NCBI GenBank assembly: GCA_947243795.1
Contig: OX365935.1
Location: 682,001 to 746,000, forward strand
Length of the DNA stretch: 64,000 bases
Direction of reading: 5' to 3'
DNA from: Saccharomyces uvarum
Taxonomy: Eukaryota; Ascomycota; Saccharomycetes; Saccharomycetales; Saccharomycetaceae
This document shows positions 19,777-30,431 of this stretch, one piece after another; position 1 is the stretch's first letter, and each line of letters opens with the position of its first letter. The position numbers and the translations under genes are program-made. The notes below the pieces were generated by a model, which saw only the letters and a list, made by a program, of their open reading frames with translations, did not search any database and was not told the DNA's origin.

Positions 19777-22653
19777 TTAAATAGAAAGTTTCTCTTTGAA
19801 CAGACTTTCTAAATCTTCGACGGCATTTTTGATGGCAGCTGGCTTATCACCCATACCTTGGAAAACGTTACCTTTACCACCAGCTTTACCACCAATGACA
19901 CTAGAAACTTTTTTGGCTAATTCTGGACCATCAATACCCTTGGCCAATGCGGCATTGGAGATGTAACAACCGTGAGCAACACGACCTTCTGGATCGTTAC
20001 CGGCGAATAAATAAATAGATTTATCCTTAACACTGGCATCCGATTTCATGTAGTTGATGGCTTCGGTAATAGCTTTGGCATTTGGAGAAATGTCGATGAA
20101 TTTGACCAAGTATGGAGCATCCTTATTAGTTTCGAAAAATGTCTTCACTTCGTCCAAAGTTTCCTTGTTTTCTTTCTTGGCTCTTGACTTGACTTCGTCC
20201 TTAACAGCTTTTTCAATTTTGTTGAATCTTTGCTTTAGTTCATTCTTCGTAATAACGGAAATCGATAGTTGACCAAGTTTGACACCGAGTTCCTTCAGTT
20301 TCTTTTCCTTGACTGGGGAGAACGGCAGCTTGTCTGCTGCGTCCAAATCAGCACCAAACTGTTCAGCCAATCTTTGAGCTTCAAAGGCTTCGGTACCGGT
20401 AACAGCAACAATTCTTCTGATACCCTTGGCAATACCACTCTCTTCTAGAATAACAAAGTACTTGATATCACCAGTCTTATTGACGTGGGTACCACCACAG
20501 AATTCAATAGAGTAGTTGGTCCATTCTTCGTTAGCCGGGTTGGCTAGCAATTCGTCGATTGGCTTACCTACAGAAACAACACGAACTGGATCTGGGTAAG
20601 TTTCACCAAAAACAGCACGAACACCATCGATGGATTTGGCCAACTCCAATGGAATTTCTTTGTAGAACACTTGCAAGTTTTCTTTGATTTGTTGATTGCA
20701 AACGTCTTCCACCTTCTTCAGTTCATCGCTGGTAACAGCCTTTTTGTGAGAGAAATCAAATCTCAATTTCTCTGGGGCAACTAAAGAACCCTTTTGATCA
20801 ATATCATTACCTAAAGTTTCCTTCAAGGCAAGGTTTAAGATATGTGTACCAGTATGGTTGTTCTTAATAGGGAAACGGCGTAGTTCATCGAAAGAAGCAA
20901 TAATCTTGTCACCGACAGATAATTTACCTTCTTCCAAAGAACCGGTATGAAAAACAAAACCGTTATATAATTGGACATTTTCAACGTTAAATTCGGCAAC
21001 ATCATCGATAACGATTTTACCGGTATCATATTCTTGGCCACCTTGTTCGGCGTAGAAGCATGTCTTATCCAAGATAATACCGTACTTCTTACCTGGTTCA
21101 GTGATCTCATCGACGAATTTAGTACCGTCGTGTAATTTTAAAATAGCACTTTCGATATTGGCGCTACCGTATTTGGATTCATCATTGGTCTTAGGTACTT
21201 TGGCGTCGTTCAATTCAGATAATTCATGAACATTTAGTTTAATCAAATCAGATTGATCCTTCTTACCACCCCTTTTAGATGCTTCATAGGATTCTTGCTT
21301 TGCCTTTTCAAAACCTGGACCATCAATCTTCAAACCTTGTTCTTCAGCCATCAATTCAGTTAAATCGACTGGGAAACCATAAGTATCGTACAATCTCCAA
21401 ACTTGCTTACCGTCCAAAGTCTTAGATTCAGTCTGCGAAGCAGCCAAAGCGTATTTTTCAAATAATCTTTCACCACGATCCAAGGTCTTGGCGAAAGAAG
21501 CTTCTTCTTCATCCAATATTTCAAATAGGAATGCAGGGTCCTTGGTTAATTCAGGGAAGATGTCTTGAACTTGTGCAATCAAAGTTGGGGACAAAGTGGA
21601 GAAAAAGTTACCGATTGGGTAGTTCATGTATTTACGCGCGTAACGGGCACCTCTTCTTAGAATACGTCTTAAAACGTAACCCCTACCTTCATTGTTTGGA
21701 ACACCACCATCAGCCAAGGCAAAAGTTAAAGTACGAACATGATCGGCCAGAACTCTGTAAGCAGTGTCGATACCGTCCTTGTCATCTTCACCGAATTTAC
21801 CAGAATATGGCCTGACTGAAGTGATTTCTTGAATACGGTCAAATAAAGGTGAGAAGACATCGGTATCGTAATTGGATCTAACGTCTTGCAAGACAGAGAC
21901 TAATCTTTCGAACCCCATACCGGTATCAATATGCTTTGCAGGCAGAGATTTCAAAGATCCGTCTTGTTCTCTATTGAATTGAATGAAAACCAAATTCCAG
22001 ACTTCCAATACATCAGGATCATCCATGTTCACCAAAGAAGATGCGTTTCTACCACCAATTCTATCGTAATGGACTTCAGAACAAGGACCACATGGACCTT
22101 GGTCACCCATTTCCCAGAAGTTATCCTTGGCATTACCAGGCAATATATGGTCATCAGGGACACCTACATTTTTCCATAATTCACGGGCCTCGGTATCAGG
22201 TTCCAATCCCAACTTGTCATCACCTTCAAAGTAGGTAACGTATAATCTATCCTTTGGAATGCCGTAGACTTCGGTCAACAAAGTCCAGGAATAAGTGATG
22301 GCTTCTTTCTTGAAATAGTCACCGAAGGACCAGTTACCCAACATTTCAAAGAAGGTATGATGGTAGGAATCCTTACCAACGTCCTCCAAATCGTTATGTT
22401 TACCACCAGCTCTGATACACTTTTGGGAGTTGTAAGCTCTTTTCAAGGTGTAGAAATCAGAAGCTGGATCGACGGTACCTAAAAAGATAGGCTTGTATTG
22501 GTTCATACCCGCGTTAGCGAAAAGTAAAGTTGGATCATCGAATGGAACCACTGGAGAGGATTTAACGAACTTGTGCTCCTTGGATTTGTAATAGTCCAAA
22601 AAGGTATTACGGACATTAGCAGCGGTCCATTTTTGCTTATCGCCGATCGTCAT
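19777..22653 (-). CDS. ALA1: Alanyl-tRNA synthetase Ala1 (cytoplasmic form; mitochondrial form from upstream ACG)
   Basis: Charges tRNA-Ala in cytosol and mitochondria. 958 residues from the ATG at 22653. Class II catalytic domain at the N-terminus (motif 2 region [20 protein letters not shown]), tRNA-recognition domain, editing domain with zinc-type motifs NNHTGTHIL and CGGTH, and a C-terminal domain with [15 protein letters not shown]. The frame continues open upstream of the ATG for about 36 codons, with a typical Arg/Ser/Thr-rich mitochondrial presequence and no ATG. The tandem ACG codons used for the mitochondrial isoform in S. cerevisiae are kept at codons -25 and -24. Confidence 0.97.
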   Translation of the reverse strand: MTIGDKQKWTAANVRNTFLDYYKSKEHKFVKSSPVVPFDDPTLLFANAGMNQYKPIFLGTVDPASDFYTLKRAYNSQKCIRAGGKHNDLEDVGKDSYHHTFFEMLGNWSFGDYFKKEAITYSWTLLTEVYGIPKDRLYVTYFEGDDKLGLEPDTEARELWKNVGVPDDHILPGNAKDNFWEMGDQGPCGPCSEVHYDRIGGRNASSLVNMDDPDVLEVWNLVFIQFNREQDGSLKSLPAKHIDTGMGFERLVSVLQDVRSNYDTDVFSPLFDRIQEITSVRPYSGKFGEDDKDGIDTAYRVLADHVRTLTFALADGGVPNNEGRGYVLRRILRRGARYARKYMNYPIGNFFSTLSPTLIAQVQDIFPELTKDPAFLFEILDEEEASFAKTLDRGERLFEKYALAASQTESKTLDGKQVWRLYDTYGFPVDLTELMAEEQGLKIDGPGFEKAKQESYEASKRGGKKDQSDLIKLNVHELSELNDAKVPKTNDESKYGSANIESAILKLHDGTKFVDEITEPGKKYGIILDKTCFYAEQGGQEYDTGKIVIDDVAEFNVENVQLYNGFVFHTGSLEEGKLSVGDKIIASFDELRRFPIKNNHTGTHILNLALKETLGNDIDQKGSLVAPEKLRFDFSHKKAVTSDELKKVEDVCNQQIKENLQVFYKEIPLELAKSIDGVRAVFGETYPDPVRVVSVGKPIDELLANPANEEWTNYSIEFCGGTHVNKTGDIKYFVILEESGIAKGIRRIVAVTGTEAFEAQRLAEQFGADLDAADKLPFSPVKEKKLKELGVKLGQLSISVITKNELKQRFNKIEKAVKDEVKSRAKKENKETLDEVKTFFETNKDAPYLVKFIDISPNAKAITEAINYMKSDASVKDKSIYLFAGNDPEGRVAHGCYISNAALAKGIDGPELAKKVSSVIGGKAGGKGNVFQGMGDKPAAIKNAVEDLESLFKEKLSI

Positions 22654-22722
22654 TATGGTTCTTGTTGATGTAGTTAATTGCTTCTTGAAAGAAAAAGTCA
22701 AGTTTCGAAATCCAGTAGCAGA

Positions 22723-22728
22723 CGTCGT
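22723..22728 (-). promoter_or_regulatory. ALA1: Tandem non-AUG (ACG-ACG) start for mitochondrial Ala1
   Basis: In frame with ALA1 at codons -25 and -24 relative to the ATG. S. cerevisiae is known to make its mitochondrial alanyl-tRNA synthetase from ACG(-25)/ACG(-24). The positions and both codons are the same here, and the extension [20 protein letters not shown] is a plausible presequence (one acid-free basic/hydroxylated stretch). Confidence 0.85.
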
Positions 22729-23325
22729 CTTGTCTTTAATATAAAGATATTGTAAGCACACCTCTTTTCTAGCTTTTTTATGAATACATTGATTTCAATT
22801 GATAGTAATCGCCAACTGCACTTTTCTTGTTTTACTCATCCATCCATCCATCGAGCGAATTAAAAAAAAATGAGAAAAAAGAAACTCGCAACCCGTAGAA
22901 CATGATATAAGAGTTTAAGTACATAATAGGGCAAGAGGCCTGTATTATTTAGGTTATGTTTTCTATATTTGCACATTAAGTAGGGTTGTTATTAAGGCTA
23001 ACTTAGGCTAACGTATGGTATATTAAATCGACCTTTTCGATGTCGTGATTGCGAAACACTAGTATACTACACCTATGCTATAGCTGAACTCATGGTTGGA
23101 CGTATTTTAACAGGTTTTGGGGTCTGAAAATCCTATCTTCCTGTCATACCGCGGTTAAAAGTAAGGCATACATACAAAATTTTCAATAGAGGTTACCCGG
23201 ACTTTCAATAGAGGTTATAATACGTATTCAGAATGGTACAGCTTAATAGTGAACAGCTTGTCAGATAGGATATCAATTTGGGACTATAGATGTATATATA
23301 TTCGTGTGTGTGCCTTTATTGAATC
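22729..23325. promoter_or_regulatory. Divergent ALA1 / KRE5 promoter region
   Basis: About 600 bp between the ALA1 leader and KRE5, no gene seen. It contains two exact copies of the 15-mer TTTCAATAGAGGTTA at 23181-23195 and 23203-23217 (22-bp period) and, further left near 22995-23015, a doubled GGCTAAC. The function of either repeat is unknown to me. Confidence 0.4.
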
Positions 23326-26300
23326 ATGAGACTGCTAGCATTGGCATCTATATTTTTTTGTGCGCCGCTTTGTGCATTGGCTCATAGTTTAAGATATGGC
23401 ATACCCGAATCTGCCCAAGTTTGGTCCATTTTAGTTCACTTACTAGGTGATCTTGATGAACAATTGCTCGCTGAACTGTACCCCTTGGTCACTGGTTTGG
23501 ATGACGAAGCTGACACTCAAGGATGCCTTGTGGCGTCGACGAGTGACGCGTTAAGGACACAACACGGTAAAGAAGATGTGGCAGATCTTTTAGAACTATA
23601 TGGCAGCCTCTACCCAATGGGCCTGCTACAGGAAGATGTTAGCTCGATTACTGAGCAAGGCGACATCAACGGGAACTATTTCATCATGAATGGGAAAAGG
23701 TATGACAAGCCCGATGATGTATTCTACTTGAAATCCAAAGATTTAACAAGCCAACAGAAGATTCCAGATATTGGTGTCGTACAACCTTACGATATCGTGA
23801 TTGGTGCAAATCCAAATGCGCCTGTATTGGTTTTCTACGGTTGCCCCACAGTTGATAACACCGATTTTGAAGAATTCAATAGGAACCTATACATGGAAGC
23901 TATGAACGAAGAGGCGAAAATTAGATTTATCTGGAGATCAACATGTTCCCTTCACGAAGAACTTGTGGAGTACCCGTTGAATTTTCCACTCGGGATCACT
24001 TTACAAAACGGTTCCAATTTGAACTCCATACCTCAATTGAAGAAAATATTATCCTCCATCCCTGATGACGTACCAGTTGAAACAAATCACAAGCTTTACG
24101 ATTTGGAGCCTGAAGATTTACATGAGCTCGATTTAAAGGTTACATCGTTGATCTCGAAATTTTATCAAGAGAATAATGATACGCTAGCTACTTTACATTT
24201 CACCAAGAATATCATAAACAACTTTCCTTTAGTCTCTAAGCAGCTAACAAAGATTGCACTGGACAACGAAGATATCAAAGCCAGCAATGAGAAACTCAAT
24301 TCTAAGGGTTTTGACTATAACATGTTGGGTCTCTATGTCAATGGGCAAAACTGGAAAATTACTTCGCTGGACCAATATAATTTGCTTAATGCTTTGAAAA
24401 CTGAATATCAAAACTTACTGAAAATCACAAATCTTCTACAAGGGCACAATCCCTCAAAAGGCGTGTTAGATTCCAAGTTTCTACTGAACAGGTTCTCTCA
24501 ATTCTCGCTTGGAAAGTTACAAAACTTACAACCGATTAAAATGGATCTTCATACTATTCCAGGTTTCTCAGAATCGGTGATATACTTCAACGATATTGAG
24601 AATGACCCGCAATATAACGAAATAATAGATAGCATTCAAGCGTTCTTTGAAAAATCAAAATTTGGCGAGTTGCCTGAAATAAAACAAAACTGGTCAGAAA
24701 TCATATTTGTTATAGACTTTACTCATTTAGAAGATAATGACGTCAAGGAGGCATTAAGTGGATTAGTTCGTGCCATTAATGTTATCTTTCAAGGCTATCC
24801 ACAAAGGGTAGGACTTCTCCCATATAATTCAGGTAATGATGATTCCGTTGTTAATAAAATATATGAACTCAAAAATTCAACCAACGGCTTGGCAGAATTG
24901 AAAACATTTTTGGAAACAATGTTGCTTGCTGACGGCTTAACTACCAACGCAGATACATCAAAGTATACTTCAGTCCCAGACGTTCATGGTCTACTCGATG
25001 AACTTCAAATTGGTGAAACATCGATTATAATTAATGGTGAAATTTATCCATTCAAAAAAAACACCTGGAATTATTTGATTGCCAAAGTTATAAAGAAAGA
25101 TACCGAATTTATACGTAAAGAATTGAGTATCTCCTCCCCAAAAAACAAACAAATAAAGGTAAGAGACCTGTTACATTATAAATCTGCAAGTTTGAGACAC
25201 GATAAATATACACCGAATTATTTTTCTGATTCTTTGTACTCTTCAGCCAATAATACTGCATTAGAAAATATTGGTAAAGATAGAGTAACGACATACACCA
25301 AAGATAAAAAGTACAATATATTACACACTATCACATTGGTTGACGACTTCAATTCTATCCATGCCTTGGAAAGACTGCAGAATTTGTTGGGTAGTTCTTT
25401 TGTTGGTGTGAGAGTTAGAGTTATTCATGTAGGTGATTTCTCAAGCGCTTGGGCTCAGCTGCAAGATAGCCTTTTTAAAAACGATTCAACAAGCTCTATA
25501 AATAAATTGATCAATAACTTGAAAGTCAAGAAAGGAAAAAGCACAACATCTAGCAAAAAAAATGCCTTCAATCAACTAGGACTCCATAAATGGCTCCCAG
25601 ATATCCCATTATTTGAACTGGAAAAGGGCACGTTCATTGTTTTGAACGGAAGATTTATTCATCTTGACCCTAAGGAGGTCCCAGAAACAAAGCATTTTGA
25701 AGCAATCATAAAAAGAGAAGCTATCAGAACCATTGACTCAGTGTTCGCCTTAGACCTACTTTTCCCAGGCTTTTCGCAAGAAAGAATGGATCCTGATTTT
25801 ATTGAAATGACTTCCTCAATCCTAACCAAATTATTCTACCAGAGTACACATATTTATGGCAACGGTATTGATTATACTACTGAGAGTAGCTTGCCAAGAA
25901 TGGATTTGAATCAGTTCTTCGAACCAAATAACTTGACTATATTTGATGATGGAAAATCTGCTCCTATCGATTTATTGCTAATTTTAGACCCACTAGAAGA
26001 AAGGACTCAGTTGATCCTCTCTCTTGTTGATCAGGTTAAGTCTTTGAAATTTATTAATGTGCAAGTAATTTTAATGCCGACAGTAGAGTTAAACATTGTT
26101 CCTATCAGGAGACTTTATGTTGATGATAGAGAAATTATTAAATTGGTAACATCTGAGACCAGCCCGGTTGATTCAGAAGTGGATATCGAAATGGATGTCC
26201 CGAAGTCTTTTGTGATAGACAGCGAGTATCAACTGAAGGAATTGCTCATAGAGCTGCATGCTTTTTCTAACAAAACAGCTCTTTCGGCTGGCAATATTGA

Positions 26301-27420
26301 TGGTGTAGGTGGCGTATGTCTGGAACTTGTTGATCATTTGGGAAATGTTATCGACAAAACCATAACGATGGATACTTTTGGGTATGGACAGTTCCAGACT
26401 GACAGGTTTTTGAAGGGTTGCTCTATCAGAAGCTGTGATTCAAGATATACTGTTCACTCTTTTTCTACTGACGGGCATCCCGGGTTTATACCATCCAATT
26501 CTCTAGATATACTATCGTACAACCCACATAGAATTGCTGTGAAAATAACTGAAGAACCTTCATACGAGCAAGAGGACGAGGAAGGTGCCAGCGATGACAC
26601 AACCATCAACATCTTCTCCGTTCTGGAAACCGGGCGAGAAGAGGAAGAAAAGTATAAACAAATGGTTTTGTCCATACTGTCTAAGTGTTCCAAATCACAG
26701 CAAGTAAATTTTTTTATTTTAGAGCAACAATCTATCTCTGGCTCGCTAAAAAGATTCTGTGAATACATAAATGTCTCTAATGAAATGAGAGGCACTGTCG
26801 CTTTCTTAGAGTACGAATGGCCGCAATGGTTGAGGCCGCAAAGATTCTCTTCAAGAAGGAGGGACGTCTCTAAATTTTTATTTTTAGATGTCATTTTCCC
26901 TCAGAACATTTCCCAAGTAGTGTATATGACACCAAATGAAACCCCGCTTAACCCATTTGATTTGTTTCAATTTCAAGGGCTCAAGCGTGCACCATTGGGA
27001 TTATTCAGGATGACCGGTAATGGGTATTGGAATGAAGGTTATTGGGAGAAAATGCTAAGGGAAAATAATTTAGAGTTTTACTCTACTGAGCCAGGCTTTC
27101 TTGTAAACTTGGAAAGATATCGTCAACTAGATGTTGGTAATAAATACAGAATTCACTACCAACGTGTATCTTCCGATGCCAGATCATTGGTTAATATTGG
27201 TCAAGATTTAGTTAATAACCTACAACTTGAGGTTCCGATTAGGTTTCTCAAGGCGTCTTATAAGAGGAAACTGGTTACCGATGATGAACTTGTCTCCGAA
27301 TGGAAAGAAAGAATCGATGCCTTCGTATCGTCTTCTAGTGATGGAAAGGTACCTGAAGAAGGTAAAAGTATCAACGATCAAGGTATTGAAGATTCTACTC
27401 CTTTGCATGATGAATTGTGA
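23326..27420 (+). CDS. KRE5: ER glycoprotein glucosyltransferase-like Kre5
   Basis: Soluble ER-lumen protein needed for beta-1,6-glucan synthesis; a divergent relative of UDP-glucose:glycoprotein glucosyltransferase (UGGT). 1364 residues. A signal peptide (MRLLALASIFFCAPLCALAHS) and the C-terminal retrieval signal HDEL are both present, so the protein is intact at both ends. Thioredoxin-like repeats make up the long N-terminal part; the GT24-like region is the C-terminal 250 or so residues (FLFLDVIFP and following). Many N-glycosylation sequons. Close in length to the S. cerevisiae protein (1365). Confidence 0.96.
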   Translation: MRLLALASIFFCAPLCALAHSLRYGIPESAQVWSILVHLLGDLDEQLLAELYPLVTGLDDEADTQGCLVASTSDALRTQHGKEDVADLLELYGSLYPMGLLQEDVSSITEQGDINGNYFIMNGKRYDKPDDVFYLKSKDLTSQQKIPDIGVVQPYDIVIGANPNAPVLVFYGCPTVDNTDFEEFNRNLYMEAMNEEAKIRFIWRSTCSLHEELVEYPLNFPLGITLQNGSNLNSIPQLKKILSSIPDDVPVETNHKLYDLEPEDLHELDLKVTSLISKFYQENNDTLATLHFTKNIINNFPLVSKQLTKIALDNEDIKASNEKLNSKGFDYNMLGLYVNGQNWKITSLDQYNLLNALKTEYQNLLKITNLLQGHNPSKGVLDSKFLLNRFSQFSLGKLQNLQPIKMDLHTIPGFSESVIYFNDIENDPQYNEIIDSIQAFFEKSKFGELPEIKQNWSEIIFVIDFTHLEDNDVKEALSGLVRAINVIFQGYPQRVGLLPYNSGNDDSVVNKIYELKNSTNGLAELKTFLETMLLADGLTTNADTSKYTSVPDVHGLLDELQIGETSIIINGEIYPFKKNTWNYLIAKVIKKDTEFIRKELSISSPKNKQIKVRDLLHYKSASLRHDKYTPNYFSDSLYSSANNTALENIGKDRVTTYTKDKKYNILHTITLVDDFNSIHALERLQNLLGSSFVGVRVRVIHVGDFSSAWAQLQDSLFKNDSTSSINKLINNLKVKKGKSTTSSKKNAFNQLGLHKWLPDIPLFELEKGTFIVLNGRFIHLDPKEVPETKHFEAIIKREAIRTIDSVFALDLLFPGFSQERMDPDFIEMTSSILTKLFYQSTHIYGNGIDYTTESSLPRMDLNQFFEPNNLTIFDDGKSAPIDLLLILDPLEERTQLILSLVDQVKSLKFINVQVILMPTVELNIVPIRRLYVDDREIIKLVTSETSPVDSEVDIEMDVPKSFVIDSEYQLKELLIELHAFSNKTALSAGNIDGVGGVCLELVDHLGNVIDKTITMDTFGYGQFQTDRFLKGCSIRSCDSRYTVHSFSTDGHPGFIPSNSLDILSYNPHRIAVKITEEPSYEQEDEEGASDDTTINIFSVLETGREEEEKYKQMVLSILSKCSKSQQVNFFILEQQSISGSLKRFCEYINVSNEMRGTVAFLEYEWPQWLRPQRFSSRRRDVSKFLFLDVIFPQNISQVVYMTPNETPLNPFDLFQFQGLKRAPLGLFRMTGNGYWNEGYWEKMLRENNLEFYSTEPGFLVNLERYRQLDVGNKYRIHYQRVSSDARSLVNIGQDLVNNLQLEVPIRFLKASYKRKLVTDDELVSEWKERIDAFVSSSSDGKVPEEGKSINDQGIEDSTPLHDEL

Positions 27421-27874
27421 TTAAGTTGTTGGTGAAATTTTTTTTCAATGCAACGATTACGCGACTATTTGAAGATATATTTTGCATAACACTTCTTTTA
27501 TAAGAAACTATATAAGATTTCAAGACACATACAAAGTCTCATAAAATATCCTTCAGAATATTGTAAAAAGTGAAGAGTACACACCAGTTTCTAAAAGTCT
27601 GGTGAGGACTATTGTGCCGGTGTTCTTATAGTCATTTTAATCATTTGACATCAAATATCCATAATCAGATATCTTTACGTTTGTTTTCGCCTTTTTTTTT
27701 TTTTTTCGAGCAGATTGCAATCAGCGATGACCCACAATCAGATATGCGTAAGCAAGATACATAAACAGGATTTTAAGAAACCGCTAACAGTCCGCTTCTT
27801 TTATGAAACAGTTATTGTTGGATCTCTTTTTTTTTATCAAAAGTAGAGATTATCTGTAGTATCACAGGACTAAA
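27421..27874. promoter_or_regulatory. KRE5 3' flank / TEA1 promoter
   Basis: 454 bp, no gene seen. AT-rich with a 15-base T run at 27692-27706, a typical nucleosome-depleting poly(dA:dT) element of yeast promoters, and a second T-rich run near 27826-27834. Confidence 0.4.
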
Positions 27875-30154
27875 ATGACAGCGCCATTGTGGCAAAATAA
27901 GAATGAGAAAAACCACACTGTTAAACGAGCCTTATCAACAGATATGACCGATAATATTTTGAGTAGCACCAGTACAAGTCCAAAGGAAGAAAATTCTAGA
28001 AGTTCTTCTGCCGTTGACATACAATCCGGAACAGTAATCAACACTCCTGACAATGCCAGCAATACCAGGAAGAGGCTTGCATGCACAAATTGTAGAAACA
28101 GAAGGAAAAAATGTGACTTGGGTTTTCCCTGTGGGAATTGCTCTAGGTTGGAATTAGTCTGCAACGTTAATGATGAAGACTTAAGAAAGAAACGGTATAC
28201 GAACAAGTACGTCAAGTCTTTAGAAAGCCATATAGCTCAATTAGAGACCAATTTGAAAAACCTTGTTCAGAAAATTTATCCTGATGATGATAGAATGCTG
28301 AATCGAATGATGGTAGGAGATGTTATGTCAGTTTTCCCAGACAATTCCCAAATGCCAGATGAATATTCGGATCAAACTTCTCCACTTCCAATACCCGCAA
28401 CTAGAGGTACGTTTATTATTGATAATGACAAAGCTAACCAAACACCAAAGTCTTTTAAAAAACCAACACCTACATCTACCATAAACTCTGGTATTTTTGA
28501 TTCTCAAAAACAGGATTTCGCTAATTCGCTTAATGGCCGGTTGCTTTTACCAAGGTCAATAACTCCACAAGGTGAAAAAAGGAAGATGCCGCTAGTAAAG
28601 GGAAGTCTTTACCCCGAAGGCCCCGTGAGTTATAAACGGAAACCGTTGAGTACGCCAGACGGTTTGTTATCGGCATCTTCATTAGTGACGTCCGTAGATT
28701 CAGCTACTTTTCCCGATGGTATAACAGGGAATAACTCCACGCTTGCAAATGGCGGACTGAAAAAGCGTATATCTGACTTGAAGACCACTGTAATCGTAAG
28801 GGGATTGAATGACGATAATCCCAATTCTATTAATAATGACCCAAGGATTCTGAAATCCCTTTCTAACTTTTACAAATGGTTGTATCCTGGTTACTTCATT
28901 TTCGTTCACAGGGAAAGTTTTCTCTATGGGTTTTTCAATCACTCTAAAAATAACTACGAAGATTCTAATTACTGTTCTGTCGAATTGATTTACGCCGTGT
29001 GTGCAGTGGGTTCAAGATTAACACCAGATTTACATGAGTATTCAGAAATATATTACGAACGAAGTAAGAAAACACTATTGCAGCTTGTCTTTGATGAGCA
29101 AAGTACGGCACGTATCACTACAGTGCAAGCTTTATTTTGCTTAGCTTTCTACGAGTTAGGGAAGGGTAATAATCAATTAGGATGGTATTTCTCTGGTCTG
29201 GCCATTAGGGTCGGCTACGATATGGGGTTCCAATTGGACCCTAAAGTCTGGTACATTGATGATAGCAATCTGCAGTTGACCCAAAGTGAATTGGAAATAA
29301 GATCAAGAATCTACTGGGGCTGTTATATAGCAGATCATTTCATCTGCCTAATGTTGGGTAGAACTTCCACGTTAAGTGTCAGTAACTCGACCATGCCAGA
29401 TTCAGATGAATTGCCAGAAGTAAACGGTACGGAAGAGTTTAGGTTTATTGGAAGACATGTTTTACAGATTTCATTGCCGCTGAAAAACTTGATAATTTTA
29501 TCAAGACTTGTACAGATTTTCACTTCCAAAATTTTTATTGAATCAGAAGACATACCGCAAAAAGTAAAGTACTTGAATACTTTTAACTCTCAAGTTTACA
29601 ACTGGAGACAATCCCTACCAGAGTTTTTGCAATGGTCCAAGACACTCATCGAGGACGATGACGTATCCACGGACCCTACGATATCCTACTTCTGGTACTA
29701 CTACTACATAGTACGGCTTACTTTTAATAAGCCGTTCATAGAAGACTCTCAAGAATCAGAAACAGTGGTGATAGAGATTATTGATGATTTGAAGACCCTG
29801 TTAGATAATTTCGGGAAGAAGTTCGGAAATTATACCAAGGGAAACCTTTACCAAATATACGCGTGCCTACTGGCCATCAACTGTCTGAAGAAGCTGAAGG
29901 AAACGCGTAGCAGCGAGCAAGATACGTGGGATGCGCAACTAGAATTTTTCAATCACATCTTTTATACACAACTGTCCCCGTCATACGAACTGCCGAAGCG
30001 ACTGCAAGAGGACACGGAGCTGGAAACAGAACAAGAAAACCAGACATTGAACCAAGTCGGCAACATAAACTACACGCACGACTTTTCGCTCTCCCATGAG
30101 ATCGACGATCTTATCAGAGAGCTCTTCGGAGTAGGCACGCCCCAGAAACTCTAA
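27875..30154 (+). CDS. TEA1: Zn2Cys6 transcription activator Tea1
   Basis: Gal4-type nuclear regulator, first described in S. cerevisiae as a Ty1 enhancer activator. 759 residues, the same length as the S. cerevisiae protein. The zinc cluster has Cys at 70, 73, 80, 86, 89 and 96 (CTNCRNRRKKC... CGNC... C), followed by a linker and a short coiled coil (SHIAQLETNLKNLVQKIY) for dimerisation. The middle-homology fungal transcription-factor domain spans about 320-620 (includes YPGYFIFVHRESF). Acidic, Gln-rich C-terminus. Natural targets of Tea1 are not well established. Confidence 0.95.
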   Translation: MTAPLWQNKNEKNHTVKRALSTDMTDNILSSTSTSPKEENSRSSSAVDIQSGTVINTPDNASNTRKRLACTNCRNRRKKCDLGFPCGNCSRLELVCNVNDEDLRKKRYTNKYVKSLESHIAQLETNLKNLVQKIYPDDDRMLNRMMVGDVMSVFPDNSQMPDEYSDQTSPLPIPATRGTFIIDNDKANQTPKSFKKPTPTSTINSGIFDSQKQDFANSLNGRLLLPRSITPQGEKRKMPLVKGSLYPEGPVSYKRKPLSTPDGLLSASSLVTSVDSATFPDGITGNNSTLANGGLKKRISDLKTTVIVRGLNDDNPNSINNDPRILKSLSNFYKWLYPGYFIFVHRESFLYGFFNHSKNNYEDSNYCSVELIYAVCAVGSRLTPDLHEYSEIYYERSKKTLLQLVFDEQSTARITTVQALFCLAFYELGKGNNQLGWYFSGLAIRVGYDMGFQLDPKVWYIDDSNLQLTQSELEIRSRIYWGCYIADHFICLMLGRTSTLSVSNSTMPDSDELPEVNGTEEFRFIGRHVLQISLPLKNLIILSRLVQIFTSKIFIESEDIPQKVKYLNTFNSQVYNWRQSLPEFLQWSKTLIEDDDVSTDPTISYFWYYYYIVRLTFNKPFIEDSQESETVVIEIIDDLKTLLDNFGKKFGNYTKGNLYQIYACLLAINCLKKLKETRSSEQDTWDAQLEFFNHIFYTQLSPSYELPKRLQEDTELETEQENQTLNQVGNINYTHDFSLSHEIDDLIRELFGVGTPQKL

Positions 30155-30431
30155 CAAGCCTTTATCTTTTTAGTTTTTCCGTTTCGGCGGCTAAAAGGCG
30201 ATGGGGTGCACAGGCGCGGGGTCCCTGAGGAAAAAGAAATGTGCAAATTACCGTTTCTTTTTCCAGTTTTGTGGTTCTTCTAGAAGGATTTTTTATCAGC
30301 ATAACCTGGGTTGAAAACTTTTATAGGATCTTATATATTTGTGTGAATATTTACTCTCGTTCAAGTACATAGTAAGCGTTATAGAGCGTGACAAGACTAC
30401 GCACATTAGAAGGGACATTTAATAGATATTA

